Below are positions 53,845 through 64,000 of a stretch of 64,000 bases of DNA, piece by piece. Origin of the DNA: Cristatella mucedo (lineage: Eukaryota > Bryozoa > Phylactolaemata > Cristatellidae); contig WPIO01000001.1 of assembly GCA_009760855.2 (NCBI GenBank), positions 3,184,001 to 3,248,000 of the forward strand. The letters are read 5' to 3'. The stretch's first letter is position 1. Each line of letters starts with the position of its first letter. A program made the translations under genes and the position numbers. Below the pieces are notes generated by a model that worked only from the letters and a program-made list of their open reading frames with translations, had not been told where the DNA came from and did not search any database.

Positions 53845-56170
53845 ATGGACACAGTTTTGAAATCTGTTTGTGATGCAATTCTTCTTGATCTGCACCCAGA
53901 ATCGACCGACAGCCTCGATACCCTCACTGATGCGGTGAACATGACACTTAGAAGTGCTCTTGACAAGCATGCTTTCGTTTATTCTATCGGTGTACAGAGT
54001 CGTGGCAATTCTTTTCAATTTACAAAAACATCAAAAGATGTGTGCAGCGTGTTCAGCGCCGGCTTTAACGTTGTTTTAAGAAATAGGGGTCTGATGCAGA
54101 TCTAGTCAATTTCAAAGACTTACTTCGAGTTTACACCCGGAAGCTTGAAAAAGTCAAGCCTTCTTTTCACTCGAAAACTGAATTCCTGCCAGACCCAAAA
54201 GAGATTTAAAAGACAGTACACAATTTACTGGCCAATTCTGAGAGGTCTGACTCCCCATATATTAGCGGCTCAGCCGTAAAGTTGTCAACCTTCTCTACTA
54301 TAAAAATGGTGCACGTTTGAGCCCCCTCCGAGTAAAGCAACTGTGGAATCGCAACCTGTGGCCTTCTTTAAAAGATTTTGCGAGGTATCTCTATGCGATT
54401 TGGCTACCTTAATAAGGTCTAGTAAAAAGAGCTCGTCTCCTGAAGACACTATATCATAATTTTTGTGGTATTCACTGGCAGGCCTACTTGATCCTGCCAT
54501 AACCGAGATTGTTAATGCTTCTTTGGAAAAAGAGGTTGTACCCAAGTCCTTCAAATCGGCAATCGTTAGACCTATTCTTAAAAAGCCTGGATTAGACAAA
54601 GAGGTCCTAGCAAACTATCGTCCAGTTTCCCTTCTTCCATTCTTATCAAAGATTCTTGAAAAAATTGTTGCTAAGCAGCTAGTTGAACATATTGAAAATA
54701 ATGGAATGTCAGAAACATTTCAATGAGGGTTCAAGAGGCAGCACTCCACTGAAACTGCTCTCCTCCGTGTTAACAATGACATTCTACGTGGCAATGATGA
54801 CGGGAATGTCACTGCCCTAGCTCTGCTAGATCTGTCAGCTGCATTCGACACCATTGGTCATGATGTTCTACTTGAACGATTGATAACAACGGTCGGTCTG
54901 GAAGACGAGGCACTGGGGTGGTTTAAATCGAACTTGTCTGATTGTGTTCAATCCGCGTCGTGTGGCGGTCAGGTCTCACCCACGAGGCCGGTCACCTGTG
55001 GAGTCCCTCGGGCCTGTCCTTGGTCCGTTGCTGTTCTTCATTTATACTCAACCTCTGGGTAAAGTAAATAAGGCCCATGGAATAGAAAATAACCTTTATG
55101 CTGACGATACTCAGCTGTATTTGTCATTCAAACCGTCGGAATCTTCTGCAGAAACTTATAAACTGGATGCTTGCCTTGCCGACATTCGATCCTGGGTGTC
55201 GGAAAACTTCTTGAAACTAAATTACGACAAAACCAAGCTGCTCATAGGACACCCTAAGCATGTGGCTGGATTTAAAGACTTCGCTCTTCTAATAGGTGAT
55301 GCTGTTGTGCGACCACCATCACGTACTCAAAATTTAGGTGTCGTTTTCGACAGCTGCCTAAATTCTTAAAAGCTTCATTCAGAAGATTCTTTATACAGCT
55401 AGCCATCACATCCAATCCTATCTAAGATTCGTAGCTGTCCTCCACGGTGGCTTACAAAAGATTTAACGAGCTCATTAGTTATGTCTCGGCTTGATTATTG
55501 TAATTCCCTGTAATTGTAATTTTGGCAGGGCTACCAAAGAAAGCAACAAGGCCACTGCAGCTGGATATGAAAATGGCTGCAAGGCTAGTCTTCAAGTCCC
55601 AGAGGTTTGACCGCGTGTCTCCTTTGCTAAACAGCTAGGATGGATGCCGGTTGATCAACGGATACCGAGCAAAGTTCTTAAGCAGACCCACAAGGTCAGC
55701 AACGGCTTGGCTCGTCCGTTCCTAGCTGAACTGCTGCACCAGTTTCAGCCTGTTCGCGCCCTCAGGTCGTGTATGGACAATAAATTAGCTGTTCCATTCC
55801 TCTGCTTAAAGACCGTTGGCGACTGATGATTTGGCTCTGGAGGTCCGTGGAGGTCTTGAGGTCTGGAGACTGTGAAACTCGCTTCCACAATTCTTACGCA
55901 ACGACAACTACTCTCCTGCTGCCAACTATGGCTCATCTTTTTCAGCGGTCCTGAGCTGCTACTTCCACGCTACTCACTACCTCAACTGCTCTCCTGACTC
56001 TGGTATGCTTCCCACTTTCTCTTTGTTTCGTGAGATGAAGTCTGTTGGCCACCGAATGGGCACCAAAAGCCGCTAAGGCTGTGAGTTCGCGTTACAAAAC
56101 TCTCCTGCGTAAGACCCACATAGTCTTTTCGGCTTTGTGGAGTTACAGACGGAGATACATTACACTACAA
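53845..56170 (+). mobile_element. LINE B, older copy with many breaks
   Basis: Runs from the linker (tctgtttgtgatgca at 53859) to the gagatacattacactaca tail. It has the RT blocks in several frames: [20 protein letters not shown] (54463-54726), a stop after ETFQ, a lost frame around GVPQGSV, and [11 protein letters not shown] intact near 55105. The C-terminal part is frameshifted repeatedly. It matches the 8-10 kb copy from one end to the other but starts at the same point, i.e. also without the endonuclease. Confidence 0.85.
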
Positions 56171-56174
56171 TACT

Positions 56175-56960
56175 TCGGCATTAGCAGCAGAAATTTCTCT
56201 GATCCCTAATACTAATTTGTCTTTTATTTCGGATTCAATTTTTAGAATCATTGGAATATTTTGTACTCCTGAACCGCTCATAGAAAGCTTATTTATATAA
56301 TCTAGAACGACCTGTTCTTTCTGATAAACTCTAGTTCCATCTTTAGATTAAATCAACGATGTCATATCATGCATTGAACTAAGTTTTCTTCATTAATTTT
56401 TGTTGTCAATAGTTCAATTCCTTTAGTCAATCTTCCTTTTTTACAGAATGAGTTCTGAGTAGATCTCTTTCAATATCACTAGATTCACCAATTTTCTCTA
56501 GTGCAGCTCTCCAATATGATTTATGAGCTCCAGTAGTTGCGTCGATTCCTAATCGATTCCTGATATCGGAATCTTTTGAAAAGTATCAAAGTCTTCTCTT
56601 AGTTAATCATTTTGAGAACTTGTCTTAGCAGCATATTTCTATTAAATTTATTTATTAATATATATTATTAGCTATTTCAATTGCTTTCTTATGTTGTCCT
56701 GATTCAATTGCTTTTGCAACTTCACCAAAAGTTAATGATATATCAGGATATGTTTCATCTCGAAGATTAGAAAGATTTTGAGTTTTCTCTAGTATTCTAA
56801 TTATCCTTGTACACTACCGTGTTAGGTATGTTTTTTTGAAGTAAATCTTTCCGTTGAACATGAGTATACTAAGGTCTTTTTTCATTTAATATTGTTGTCA
56901 TTTGCTTCACAGAAGAATCTACTAGTGCAAAATTACCCTTCTAATATCGTATTTGTTAAG
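56175..56960 (-). pseudogene. Decayed Polinton-region ORF, unidentified
   Basis: AT-rich minus-strand coding-like sequence directly downstream of the packaging ATPase. Blocks such as LTFGEVAKAIESGQHKKAIE and NRLGIDATTGAHKSYWRAAL read as protein but are separated by stops. Position and composition place it in the same element; its function is unknown. Confidence 0.4.
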
Positions 56961-57740
56961 TCACACAATATATATACCTATTTTCTTCGCTCGAATTTAT
57001 CAAATCGCTAAACGTGCTTTTATAAGTATTTCTAACGTAGGCATCTCTAATGTATTCGATGTCAGTAGCATTTTGTATAAAAAAAAGTATTATTATATTT
57101 ACATATTTCCTCATTTTATAGAGGTATGTTAGTGTAACATCGGGCAAGATAAAAGATATTTAGTCTTTTATTTCTTCCTCTGGTAAAGTAGTCATGAGTC
57201 TTTGTTTGATCATCAGTCATTAGAACATCTAAAACAACTATATTTTTGCAGCTACTAAATGAATCAACTTCTGGCATTCCGTCTGTTGGCTACCAAATGC
57301 GTACCGAAAGCCGCTTAGGCTGTTAGTGCGCTACACAAAACTCTCCTGCGTAACACCCACATGGTCTTTATGACTTTGTGGAGTTACTGACGGAGATACA
57401 TTACATTCCTTTATTTCCATCTATTCAAACAAAAAACACCTTTAGCCATTCAATCAGTCATTGATTTAAGTCAACGACATAACTTTTGATCAAGACTAGA
57501 AGCAACTATGGTACAAGTATCGTAAATCAGCATTCCCTAGAATACTCAGTTGATAACTAACTGAGACTTTCCTAATCCACTTTGTCCTAAAACAAGTTAT
57601 TGTATTGGAACTTTCAGTAAAGGTTCATAAGGATTGGTTTCAAGATCTTTCCAAAGTTAGACATTTGAACTATCAGGGATATTATCTATATAAGAAATTT
57701 TTTTATTATAATAGGAAATGAATAATTACTGTCTTAAGTG
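56956..57740 (-). pseudogene. Maverick/Polinton-type packaging ATPase (FtsK/HerA-like), interrupted
   Basis: Minus-strand remnants of the genome-packaging ATPase of Maverick/Polinton elements. The P-loop GQSGLGKS is encoded at 57587-57564. A Walker B-like strand NIVVLDVLM follows near 57230, with the second acidic residue replaced by Val. Then come DYFTRGRNKRLNIFYLARCY and, after a frame change, the C-terminal part at 57147-56956 (NIIILFFIQNATDIEYIRDA). The order and spacing of these blocks are those of the family. A 127-bp LINE B piece lies between Walker A and B, and there are stops and frameshifts besides. The protein normally drives DNA into capsids; this copy cannot function. Confidence 0.8.
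57281..57407 (+). mobile_element. LINE B 3' fragment inside the Polinton ATPase
   Basis: Starts in the last codons (tctgttggctaccaaatgcg) and ends gagatacattacatt. The flanks read ggcattcc before and cattcc after, suggesting an ATTCC duplication. Confidence 0.75.
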
Positions 57741-57751
57741 TAAAAAGTTCT

Positions 57752-59085
57752 TCTAGAGCGTCTCTCATCTCGCCTGGGCATCACTGGCACTGCTATGCAG
57801 TGGTTCAGGTCCTATCTCAGTGGGAGACTCCAGAGTATTGACGTGAATGGACAAAGATCATCTAAAGTACCTCTGAAATATGGAGTACATTAGGGCTCAG
57901 TGCTAGGTCCGGTTCTTTTCAAGGTTTATACTCTGCCTCTTGCTGATGTGATTGCCAAGCACAATCTAGGCTTTCACTTCTATGCAGATTACACTCAGTT
58001 GTACCTTTGCTTTGATCCCTCACAGCCTTCGAGCACCTCAAATTCTCTAAACTCACTAGCTGCATGCATTGATGACATCCGCACATTGATGGCAGCAAAT
58101 TTTCTAAAACTAAACGATGATAAAACTAACTTACTAGTTATGGGCAAACCCAATGTGATCCAGAGATTGGACAGGCTGACTCTCAAAATTGGCTCTGCCA
58201 GCATATCTCCTGTTGAATCAGCTCGAAATCTAGGTGTCATATTCCAAAGCGACCTCTCGTTAGACGACCATATCAGCTCCACAGTCAAATCCGCCTGTTT
58301 TCAGCTTCATAACATTGCTAAACGTTGGGCTTGTTTAGATAAAGATACCACATCTAAGTTGGTCCATGCATTCGTGACATCCCGTCTCGACTTCTGCAAC
58401 TCACTGCTTATTGGCCTAGCAGTATGTGCGATCAGGCGATTGCAGCTGGTGCAAAACTCGGCAGCTAGACTTGTCTGCCGTGAGCGTCGCAGTTGCCACA
58501 TTACTCCACTTCTCGCCGACCTGCACTGGCTACCAGTCAAGCAACGGATTGACTTCAAGGTTTTGTCGCTCACTTTTAGGTCCCTTCATTCTATGGCTCC
58601 AGCCTATCTGTCAGATATACTACCCCCATCAGGCCAAGCATCGTACCACCTGCTTTTCAGAATCCAACAGTCTACAAATACCTCGTACAAACCTTGAATC
58701 CTTTGGAGACCGTGCATTTAGTTCATATGCTCCCAAAGCCTGGAACTCCCTCCCGACCTGCGTCAGAACATCCCCTGACCTAACCACATTTAAAAGGAAC
58801 CTAAAAACACACCTATTTAGGACAGCATTTAGTGGGTGCCTGTGATTCGTCCTTGATGTGCTTATGCATGCTGACACTGTGCATGCTGCCACTAACCACA
58901 TTTGCATGCTGACGCTGTGCATATCACCCCTAGCCATATTATTCATTTCGTTTGTTTTTCAAGCATTATTTTACTTAGCATTCAATTGCATTTCACTTTA
59001 CAGCAAATGTAAAGCGCCTAGAGAGAGATTAAGTTTTCTGAGGGCGCTTTATCAAGTTAATTATTATTATTATTATTATTATAAA
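57752..59085 (+). mobile_element. LINE A, 5' truncated, with ATT-repeat tail
   Basis: Starts at aaagttcttctagagcgtct in the RT palm and runs through the 3' UTR to an ATT repeat at 59060-59085. It separates the Polinton ATPase from the Polinton protease, so it inserted into that element. A stop replaces the conserved Pro-Gln of GVPQGS at about 57890. Confidence 0.85.
57900..58845 (+). pseudogene. LINE A reverse transcriptase C-terminal part, catalytic box mutated
   Basis: Two overlapping frames, 57900-58697 and 58426-58845, joined by a frameshift near 58650. The RT catalytic box reads YADY (FHFYADYTQLYL), so the second aspartate is lost. LNDDKTNLLVMG, then the C-terminal LADLHWLPVKQRIDFKVLSL and FGDRAFSSYAPKAWNSLPT, are well kept. 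The N-terminal RT blocks and the endonuclease are missing because of 5' truncation. Confidence 0.8.
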
Positions 59086-59094
59086 AAGAATACG

Positions 59095-59255
59095 GCCAAT
59101 CTTCATGAGGAATACACTGAAATCCAGAGTCCTTGTGGTCTGTCTACGAGGAGTAATAAAGGCAATTTGTGCAATCTGTGGAAGTAAGCAATCAAAGTTT
59201 GTTAAAGCTAAGAAGCGGTTCGGAAGTATTTTCTCATTGACATAAATTAAGTAGT
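59095..59255 (+). pseudogene. Zinc-ribbon-like small Polinton protein, decayed (tentative)
   Basis: Around 59120-59215, two frames carry CGLSTRSNKG and CAICGSKQSKFVKAKK. Together they resemble the CxxC small protein (DUF5679-like, CxxCG.K.S.FV) often encoded next to the protease in Maverick/Polinton-type elements. One frameshift separates them. Directly followed by the protease remnant. Confidence 0.4.
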
Positions 59256-59299
59256 TAAATCAAGGAAAAGCTAATAACTGACTTGGATAAAGCTGTAAA

Positions 59300-59670
59300 A
59301 AACTATGCATTAAAAAAATTCCACGAAGACTAGTGACAAATTTTGATGTAATAAAATATGTAAAATAGTTAAATTTAAAAACTTCAGAGATTTACTTGCA
59401 AGAGATGAATTATCAAAAGTGATTCCAAGTTCAGTAGAATGCTGGAGAAGTAATACAGGAAAATCTGATAAAAAATATATGACTAGATTGCAGTAAAAAG
59501 TCTAGAGAAGATTCATTCTACGTTGATTCATATGGAACTTTTCATAAAAAGAGTAATAAATATTTAAACTGTATCCTAAGTTTGTCAAATTTCTAATTGC
59601 AAAGTTACAATGACACTGACTGTGGAGGGCAATGTATAGAATTCTTATATGCTAATGGGGACTAATGACT
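59300..59670 (+). pseudogene. Maverick/Polinton adenain-like cysteine protease (PRO), decayed
   Basis: Plus-strand blocks, in several frames but in family order: LVTNFDVIKYVK and NFRDLLARDELSKVIPSS (the N-terminal segment), then FYVDSYGTFHKK (aspartate/active-site strand) and YNDTDCGGQCIEFLYANG, which holds the catalytic cysteine context (CG..C..FL). The histidine segment is not recognisable. In the intact element this enzyme matures capsid proteins. Stops and frameshifts make this copy inactive. It lies 1.5 kb from the ATPase, with LINE A between them. Confidence 0.7.
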
Positions 59671-59674
59671 TTGG

Positions 59675-60560
59675 AACCATGATGGGATTGCTAATGAATC
59701 AATTTTTATATGAAAATAGGATTTCCTCTATATAGTAAAAAATGAACAGAAATTTTAGCCATCTGATTTTCAAAGCACTCATAGAAACTCTTTAAGAGAA
59801 AAAAGTGTGTAACTTGGAGGATTCAAAAGTATTGATGCTAAAAGGCGCTCCAGTTAGGATCAGAGTAGAAGAAAAAAGATCAAAAGAATCAAAGCTATAC
59901 ATTAACGTTTATATCTATCTTGACTCTAATCTAGAGCTTAAAGAAAAGTTAATAGACTAATTGATTATTCTTGCATTCATCTTTTAAGTATTAATCACGA
60001 ACAACGATCAACAATTGGAGTAAGATTTGATGTTGGCCGTAATACTACGATCTATTATTATTTAGGAAATTAAAAATACTAATTAGTATGTTGTCATGAA
60101 GACATTGTTAGTAATCTTGAAGCAGATTTTGGAATGACTGGACTACTAGATGGATTGCATGCGACAAAATACTTATATAATGGTGTATATTGACTCATTT
60201 TTAGATTAAAGCATGATCAGATTAAGGTACACGCTTCACCAATTCAGACTCTTAAAATTATTGGTGTAAGCAATCTTTAGAAAGTTTACATTTATTTATG
60301 TTCATGTTTTTAGTTAAACTTGTTTTATGTATATTTTAAACTTTTCTTATTTATCTTTAATATTTTATTTTTTAAGTTCCTTTCATAATTTTTTATTTTA
60401 ATTAAGCTTAAAGGACTTAATACTTTGTACGCGACGGCGCGGCGTATGCGACGGCACGGCTTTTAGAAAGTCATTAGCAGATGAATCATTTGCTCCTAGT
60501 CCGAGTTTAGCCTTTGGTGACATAACCTAGGCTACAGTACAGGTACGAATGTATTTAGGT
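59675..60560 (+). other. AT-rich continuation of the Polinton-like region
   Basis: Coding-like blocks in changing frames (NDFGTMMGLLMNQFLYENRI; VEEKRSKESKLYINVYIYLD; EADFGMTGLLDGLHATKYLY) without recognisable domains. Ends in a very T-rich stretch near 60300-60420 and a cgacggc repeat at 60430-60460. Confidence 0.35.
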
Positions 60561-60574
60561 TGTCTTGTATCTAA

Positions 60575-61440
60575 TAATAATAAAAATACTAATAATACAC
60601 TTGATAAAGCACCCTCTGAGAACTGGCGGTTAGTGGCAGCATGCACAGTGTCAGCACGCATAAGCACATCAAGAACGAATCACAGTGACCCACTAAATGC
60701 TGTCATAAATAGGTGCGCTTTAATTTTCCTTTTAAGTTTGGTCAAGTCAGGGGGTATCGTAACGCAAGTTGGGAGTGAACTCCAGGCTTTGGGAGCATAC
60801 GAATTAAATGCACGGTCTCCGAAGGATTTGCAGGTTGTACGAAGTATAGGAAAACAGTTTCCGAAAAGTGGGTGGTACGATGCTTGGCCTCTTGGGGGAA
60901 TGTAGATTTGATAGATAAGCTGGAGCCAAAGAATGAAGTGACCTAAAAGTGAGCGACAAAACCTTGAAGTCAACCCGTTGCTTGACTGGTAGCCAGTGCA
61001 GATTGGCGAGAAGTGGTGTGATGTGCCAGCAGCGATGCTCACGACAGACAAACCTAGCTGCAGAGTTTGGCACCAGATGCTAGCACCTGCTTGCACGTGT
61101 CGGTAGGAAAGCAAGAAGTGAATCACAGAAGTCAAGACGGGATGTCACAAATGCATGGATCAACTTAGGAGTGGTATCCCTATCTAAACAAGCTTGAATT
61201 TTTAGCAATGTTATGTAGCTGAAAGTAGGCAGGCTTGATTGTGGAGCTTATGTGGTCGTCTAACGAAAGGTGACTTTGAAACGTGACACCTAGATTTCGT
61301 GCAGATTCAACTGGAAATATGCTGGCTGAGCCGATTTTTTGAGCGTTAGGTTTTCCAATTTCTGAATCACACTTGGTTCGCACATAATTAGTAAGTTAGA
61401 TTTATCACCATTTAATTTAATGCTTAGTATTGTATCTAAT
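60575..61440 (-). mobile_element. LINE A 3' part, minus strand, with internal deletion
   Basis: The tail (aataataata, cttgataaagcaccctctga) is followed directly by the RT end region, so most of the 3' UTR is deleted. The RT C terminus is read from 61383 down to 60680 in several frames. Head-to-head with the next copy. Confidence 0.8.
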
Positions 61441-61479
61441 GCTTAATTCTTGCATCTAATGCTAAGAATGCAGTCATGC

Positions 61480-62855
61480 GTAGAGTGTCTCTGCTTGCTT
61501 TGCTCGATCTTTCGGCAGCTTTTGATACTATCGATCGTCAAGTCCTTCTCGAGCGCCTCTCATCTCGCCTGATCATCACTGGCACTGCTCTGCAGTGGTT
61601 CACGTCCTTTCCCAGTGGGAGGCTCCATATTGATGTGAATTGACAAAGATCATCCGAGGTACCTCTGAAATATAGGGGAACCACAGGGCTCCGTGCTAGG
61701 TCCGGTTCTTTTCACGGTTTATTCTCCCTTTTGCCGATGTGATTGCCATGCATAATCTAGGCTTTCACTTCTATGCGGATGAAACTCAGTTGTACCTTTG
61801 CTCTGATCCCTCCCAGCCTTTGACTACCTCGAACTTTCTCAACTCGCTTGCTGCATGTATTGATGACACGCGCGCATGGATGGCAGCAAATTTTCGAAAA
61901 CTAAACCATGATAAAACTAACTTACTAGTTATGGGCAAACCAAGCACGATTCTGAAATTGAAAAGGCTAGTATTCAAAATCGACTCTGTCTCTATATCTC
62001 CTGATGAATCTGCACGAAATTTAGGTGTCATGTTCCAAAGTCACCTTTTACTAGAGAACCACATCAGCTCCACAATTAATTCTGCCAACTTTCAGCTACA
62101 TAACATTGCTAAAATTCAAGCTCGTTTAGTTAGATAGCGATAAAACATCTAAGTCGGTCCATGCATCTGTGAAATCCCGTCTTGACTTCTGTAGCTCACT
62201 GCTTGCTTGCCTACCGGCATGTGCAATCAGGCAATTACAGCTGGTGCAAAACTCTGCAGCTAGGGTTGTCTGTCGTGAGCGTCGCAGTTGCCACACCACA
62301 TCACTTCTCACCGACCTGTACTGGCTATCAGTCAAGCAACACATCGAATTCAAGGTTATTTCGCTCACTTTTAGGTCACTTCATTCTTTGGCTCCAGCCT
62401 AGCTATCAGATTTACTTCATGCCAAGCCAAACATCGTATCACCCGCTTTTCGGAAACTAACTGTTTACCTATACTTCGTACAAACCGCAAATCCTTTGGA
62501 GACTGTGCATTTAATTCGTATGCTCCCAAAGCCGGGAACTCACTCCTAACTTGCGTTACGACATCCCCTGACTTGACCAAATTTAAAAAGAAATTAAAAA
62601 CGCACCTATTTATGACGGCATTTAGTGGGTCACTGTGATTCGTACTTAATGTGCTTATGGGAGATGACATTTCGCGTGCTGCCACCAACCAAATTTGCAT
62701 GCTGACCCTATGCATGTTGCCACTAATATTCATGCCGTTCATCAACCATGATACCCCTCACCATTCGATCGTGTTTCCTTTGCAGCAAATGTTGAGCGCC
62801 TAGATAGAGATTGAGTCCTCTGAGAGCGCTTTATCAAGTTTATTATTATTATTAT
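61480..62855 (+). mobile_element. LINE A, 5' truncated, plus strand, with tail
   Basis: Starts at gtagagtgtctctgcttgct in RT and runs to an ATT tail at about 62838-62855. The catalytic box reads YADE (FHFYADETQLYLC), and frameshifts at about 62130, 62300 and 62470 break the C terminus. Same end sequence as 59085. Confidence 0.82.
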
Positions 62856-62859
62856 GCTA

Positions 62860-63460
62860 TTCTAGCGGCAGCTCCAGCAAGTACTAAGTCACTAAGGTTT
62901 TTTAGGTCAGTTCTCTTAGGCTTGCGTTCATTTTCAGCTTATCCATAAATGTAATCATGATTAAGCGCAGATCATTATGGAACACTTACATCAGCGTAAC
63001 CTTCATCTAATATCTGGCGAAACTTTGCAAATGAACCAATAAAACTTGCTCGTCGAGTATAACTAAACTTCCTCTAGGAAAATTATCATCATAATTTCCA
63101 GTAGGTAGATTCATGTGGAGCTCTTTAGTACCAAATAACTTGGCTGCAAACTTTTCTAGAAATCCAGATCCTACCTTTTGGGCTTTCAATGGTGCTGCAC
63201 TGAATCCTAAGAGTTAGTCATTTTTTACTGTTTTACATTTGTCTATTTTATCTTTCTCTCTGTGAGTAACTAGTATTCTACTTTCAACAATTAGATTTTC
63301 TTATGTAAACCTTTGTGAAACATGAGTAGTTGATTTTAAAAGTATTTTCAATTGGAAATCACTTAATCCCAGACTCACAGGCACACGACTCATTTTTCTA
63401 AAACATTACCATCATTTTTCAATTCGTCCGTGAGTTTCAATATTATATAAAATCTGCATA
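62860..63460 (-). other. AT-rich virus-like island, part 1
   Basis: A minus-strand frame (63007-63215) reads AAPLKAQKVGSGFLEKFAAK then NYDDNFPRGSLVILDEQVLL and looks like genuine, slightly decayed coding. Unrecognised. Composition and position next to the Polinton genes suggest the same element. Confidence 0.35.
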
Positions 63461-63462
63461 TA

Positions 63463-63592
63463 ATTCATTGTATAGCGTCCAAAGGGAACTTATTCAGGCT
63501 CTTTACGTATGGCTTAGAGCTCAAGCCTACGACCTCGACCAGACCTTGGTCGGGGCAAGCACTTTAACCACTGGGCCAAACCAGCTCGGCAC
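63463..63592 (-). mobile_element. tRNA-derived SINE inside the AT-rich island
   Basis: On the minus strand, gagctggtttggcccagtgg (A box), a diverged B-box region (gtcgtaggcttgagc) and a tail ending gctatacaatgaatta. Same family as 32118-32262. Confidence 0.75.
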
Positions 63593-63594
63593 GA

Positions 63595-63975
63595 ATATCT
63601 CATCGGTATATCTCATCTTATGTTTTTTATTCTGCATATAAGGTTTCTATTATGATTGCAGATTCTGCTTTGTAATCACAAGTCTTTGAACTAATTTTTG
63701 AACGCTCTACAGCTTTTATACTTGCGTTCAACTTAGGTGAAAAGTCAACTCAAGGTTTATCAACTAAGTTAATTCTTTTATTGAAATAATTCAATCTATT
63801 TCTGGCTTCAGACACGTCTACCTTTTTAGATAAATCAGTGTCAATGTCACGTTTAAGTAACTTGACCATCATCTTGAAATCTGAAATAGCATTATGAAGT
63901 GTAGAAGTTTGTACACTTAATGCACTTATTCATTCTTCATGAGTTCTCATTGGAGGAGCTTTGGAGTATACATTT
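63595..63975 (-). other. AT-rich virus-like island, part 2
   Basis: A minus frame with one stop: KMMVKLLKRDIDTDLSKKVD, ARNRLNYFNKRINLVDKP and DYKAESAIIIETLYAE. Helical, Lys-rich, unrecognised. It appears to be the continuation of the 63.0-63.2 kb frame region across the SINE. Confidence 0.3.
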
Positions 63976-64000
63976 CATATATATATATATATATATATAT
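63976..64000. repeat. TA microsatellite at the right window edge
   Basis: atatat run continuing out of the window. Confidence 0.9.

Overview
This is animal nuclear DNA, very probably from an invertebrate. It holds no bacterial-type operons and no intact host gene that I can name. Almost everything recognisable is transposable-element material, satellite or simple repeat, with a few phase-consistent spliced exons. Base composition switches sharply between AT-rich islands (decayed virus-like genes), GC-rich blocks and average DNA. The species cannot be named from the sequence.

Layout. 0-6 kb: LINE family A (CR1/L2-like, endonuclease plus reverse transcriptase, ATT-repeat 3' tail) in several pieces, one of them split by a LINE family B copy, with an AT-rich virus-like island at 2.1-2.8 kb. 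6.4-11.4 kb: an LTR-like fragment, then a three-level nest. A repeat block (R) is split at 7758-11186 by a TG..CA element with a GATA duplication, and that element is itself split by a LINE B copy with a long RT reading frame and a 10-bp target duplication. 12-26 kb: mostly unassigned DNA with LINE A/B scraps, a SINE, hairpins, a 63-bp minisatellite, an R2-type LINE fragment and some candidate exons. 26-29.5 kb: a minus-strand spliced gene with a KDZ-transposase flavour. 30-33 kb: GC-rich low-complexity DNA and a duplicated LTR-like block, one copy of which carries a SINE. 37.3-40.4 kb: a satellite of about 186 bp with two monomer types. 41-46 kb: several tRNA-derived SINEs and decayed coding DNA. 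46.9-50.6 kb: a foldback-like unit with inverted ends and degenerate internal repeats of about 170 bp. 51.5-64 kb: LINE A and B copies embedded in a decayed Maverick/Polinton-type element, of which the packaging ATPase and the adenain-like protease can be recognised.

How the parts relate. LINE A and the tRNA-derived SINEs share the same 3' tail, which suggests that LINE A machinery moved the SINEs. LINE B is the youngest visible element: its copies sit inside LINE A, inside the TG..CA element and inside the Polinton ATPase. LINE A in turn interrupts the Polinton. The relative age order is therefore Polinton and block R first, then LINE A and the TG..CA element, then LINE B.
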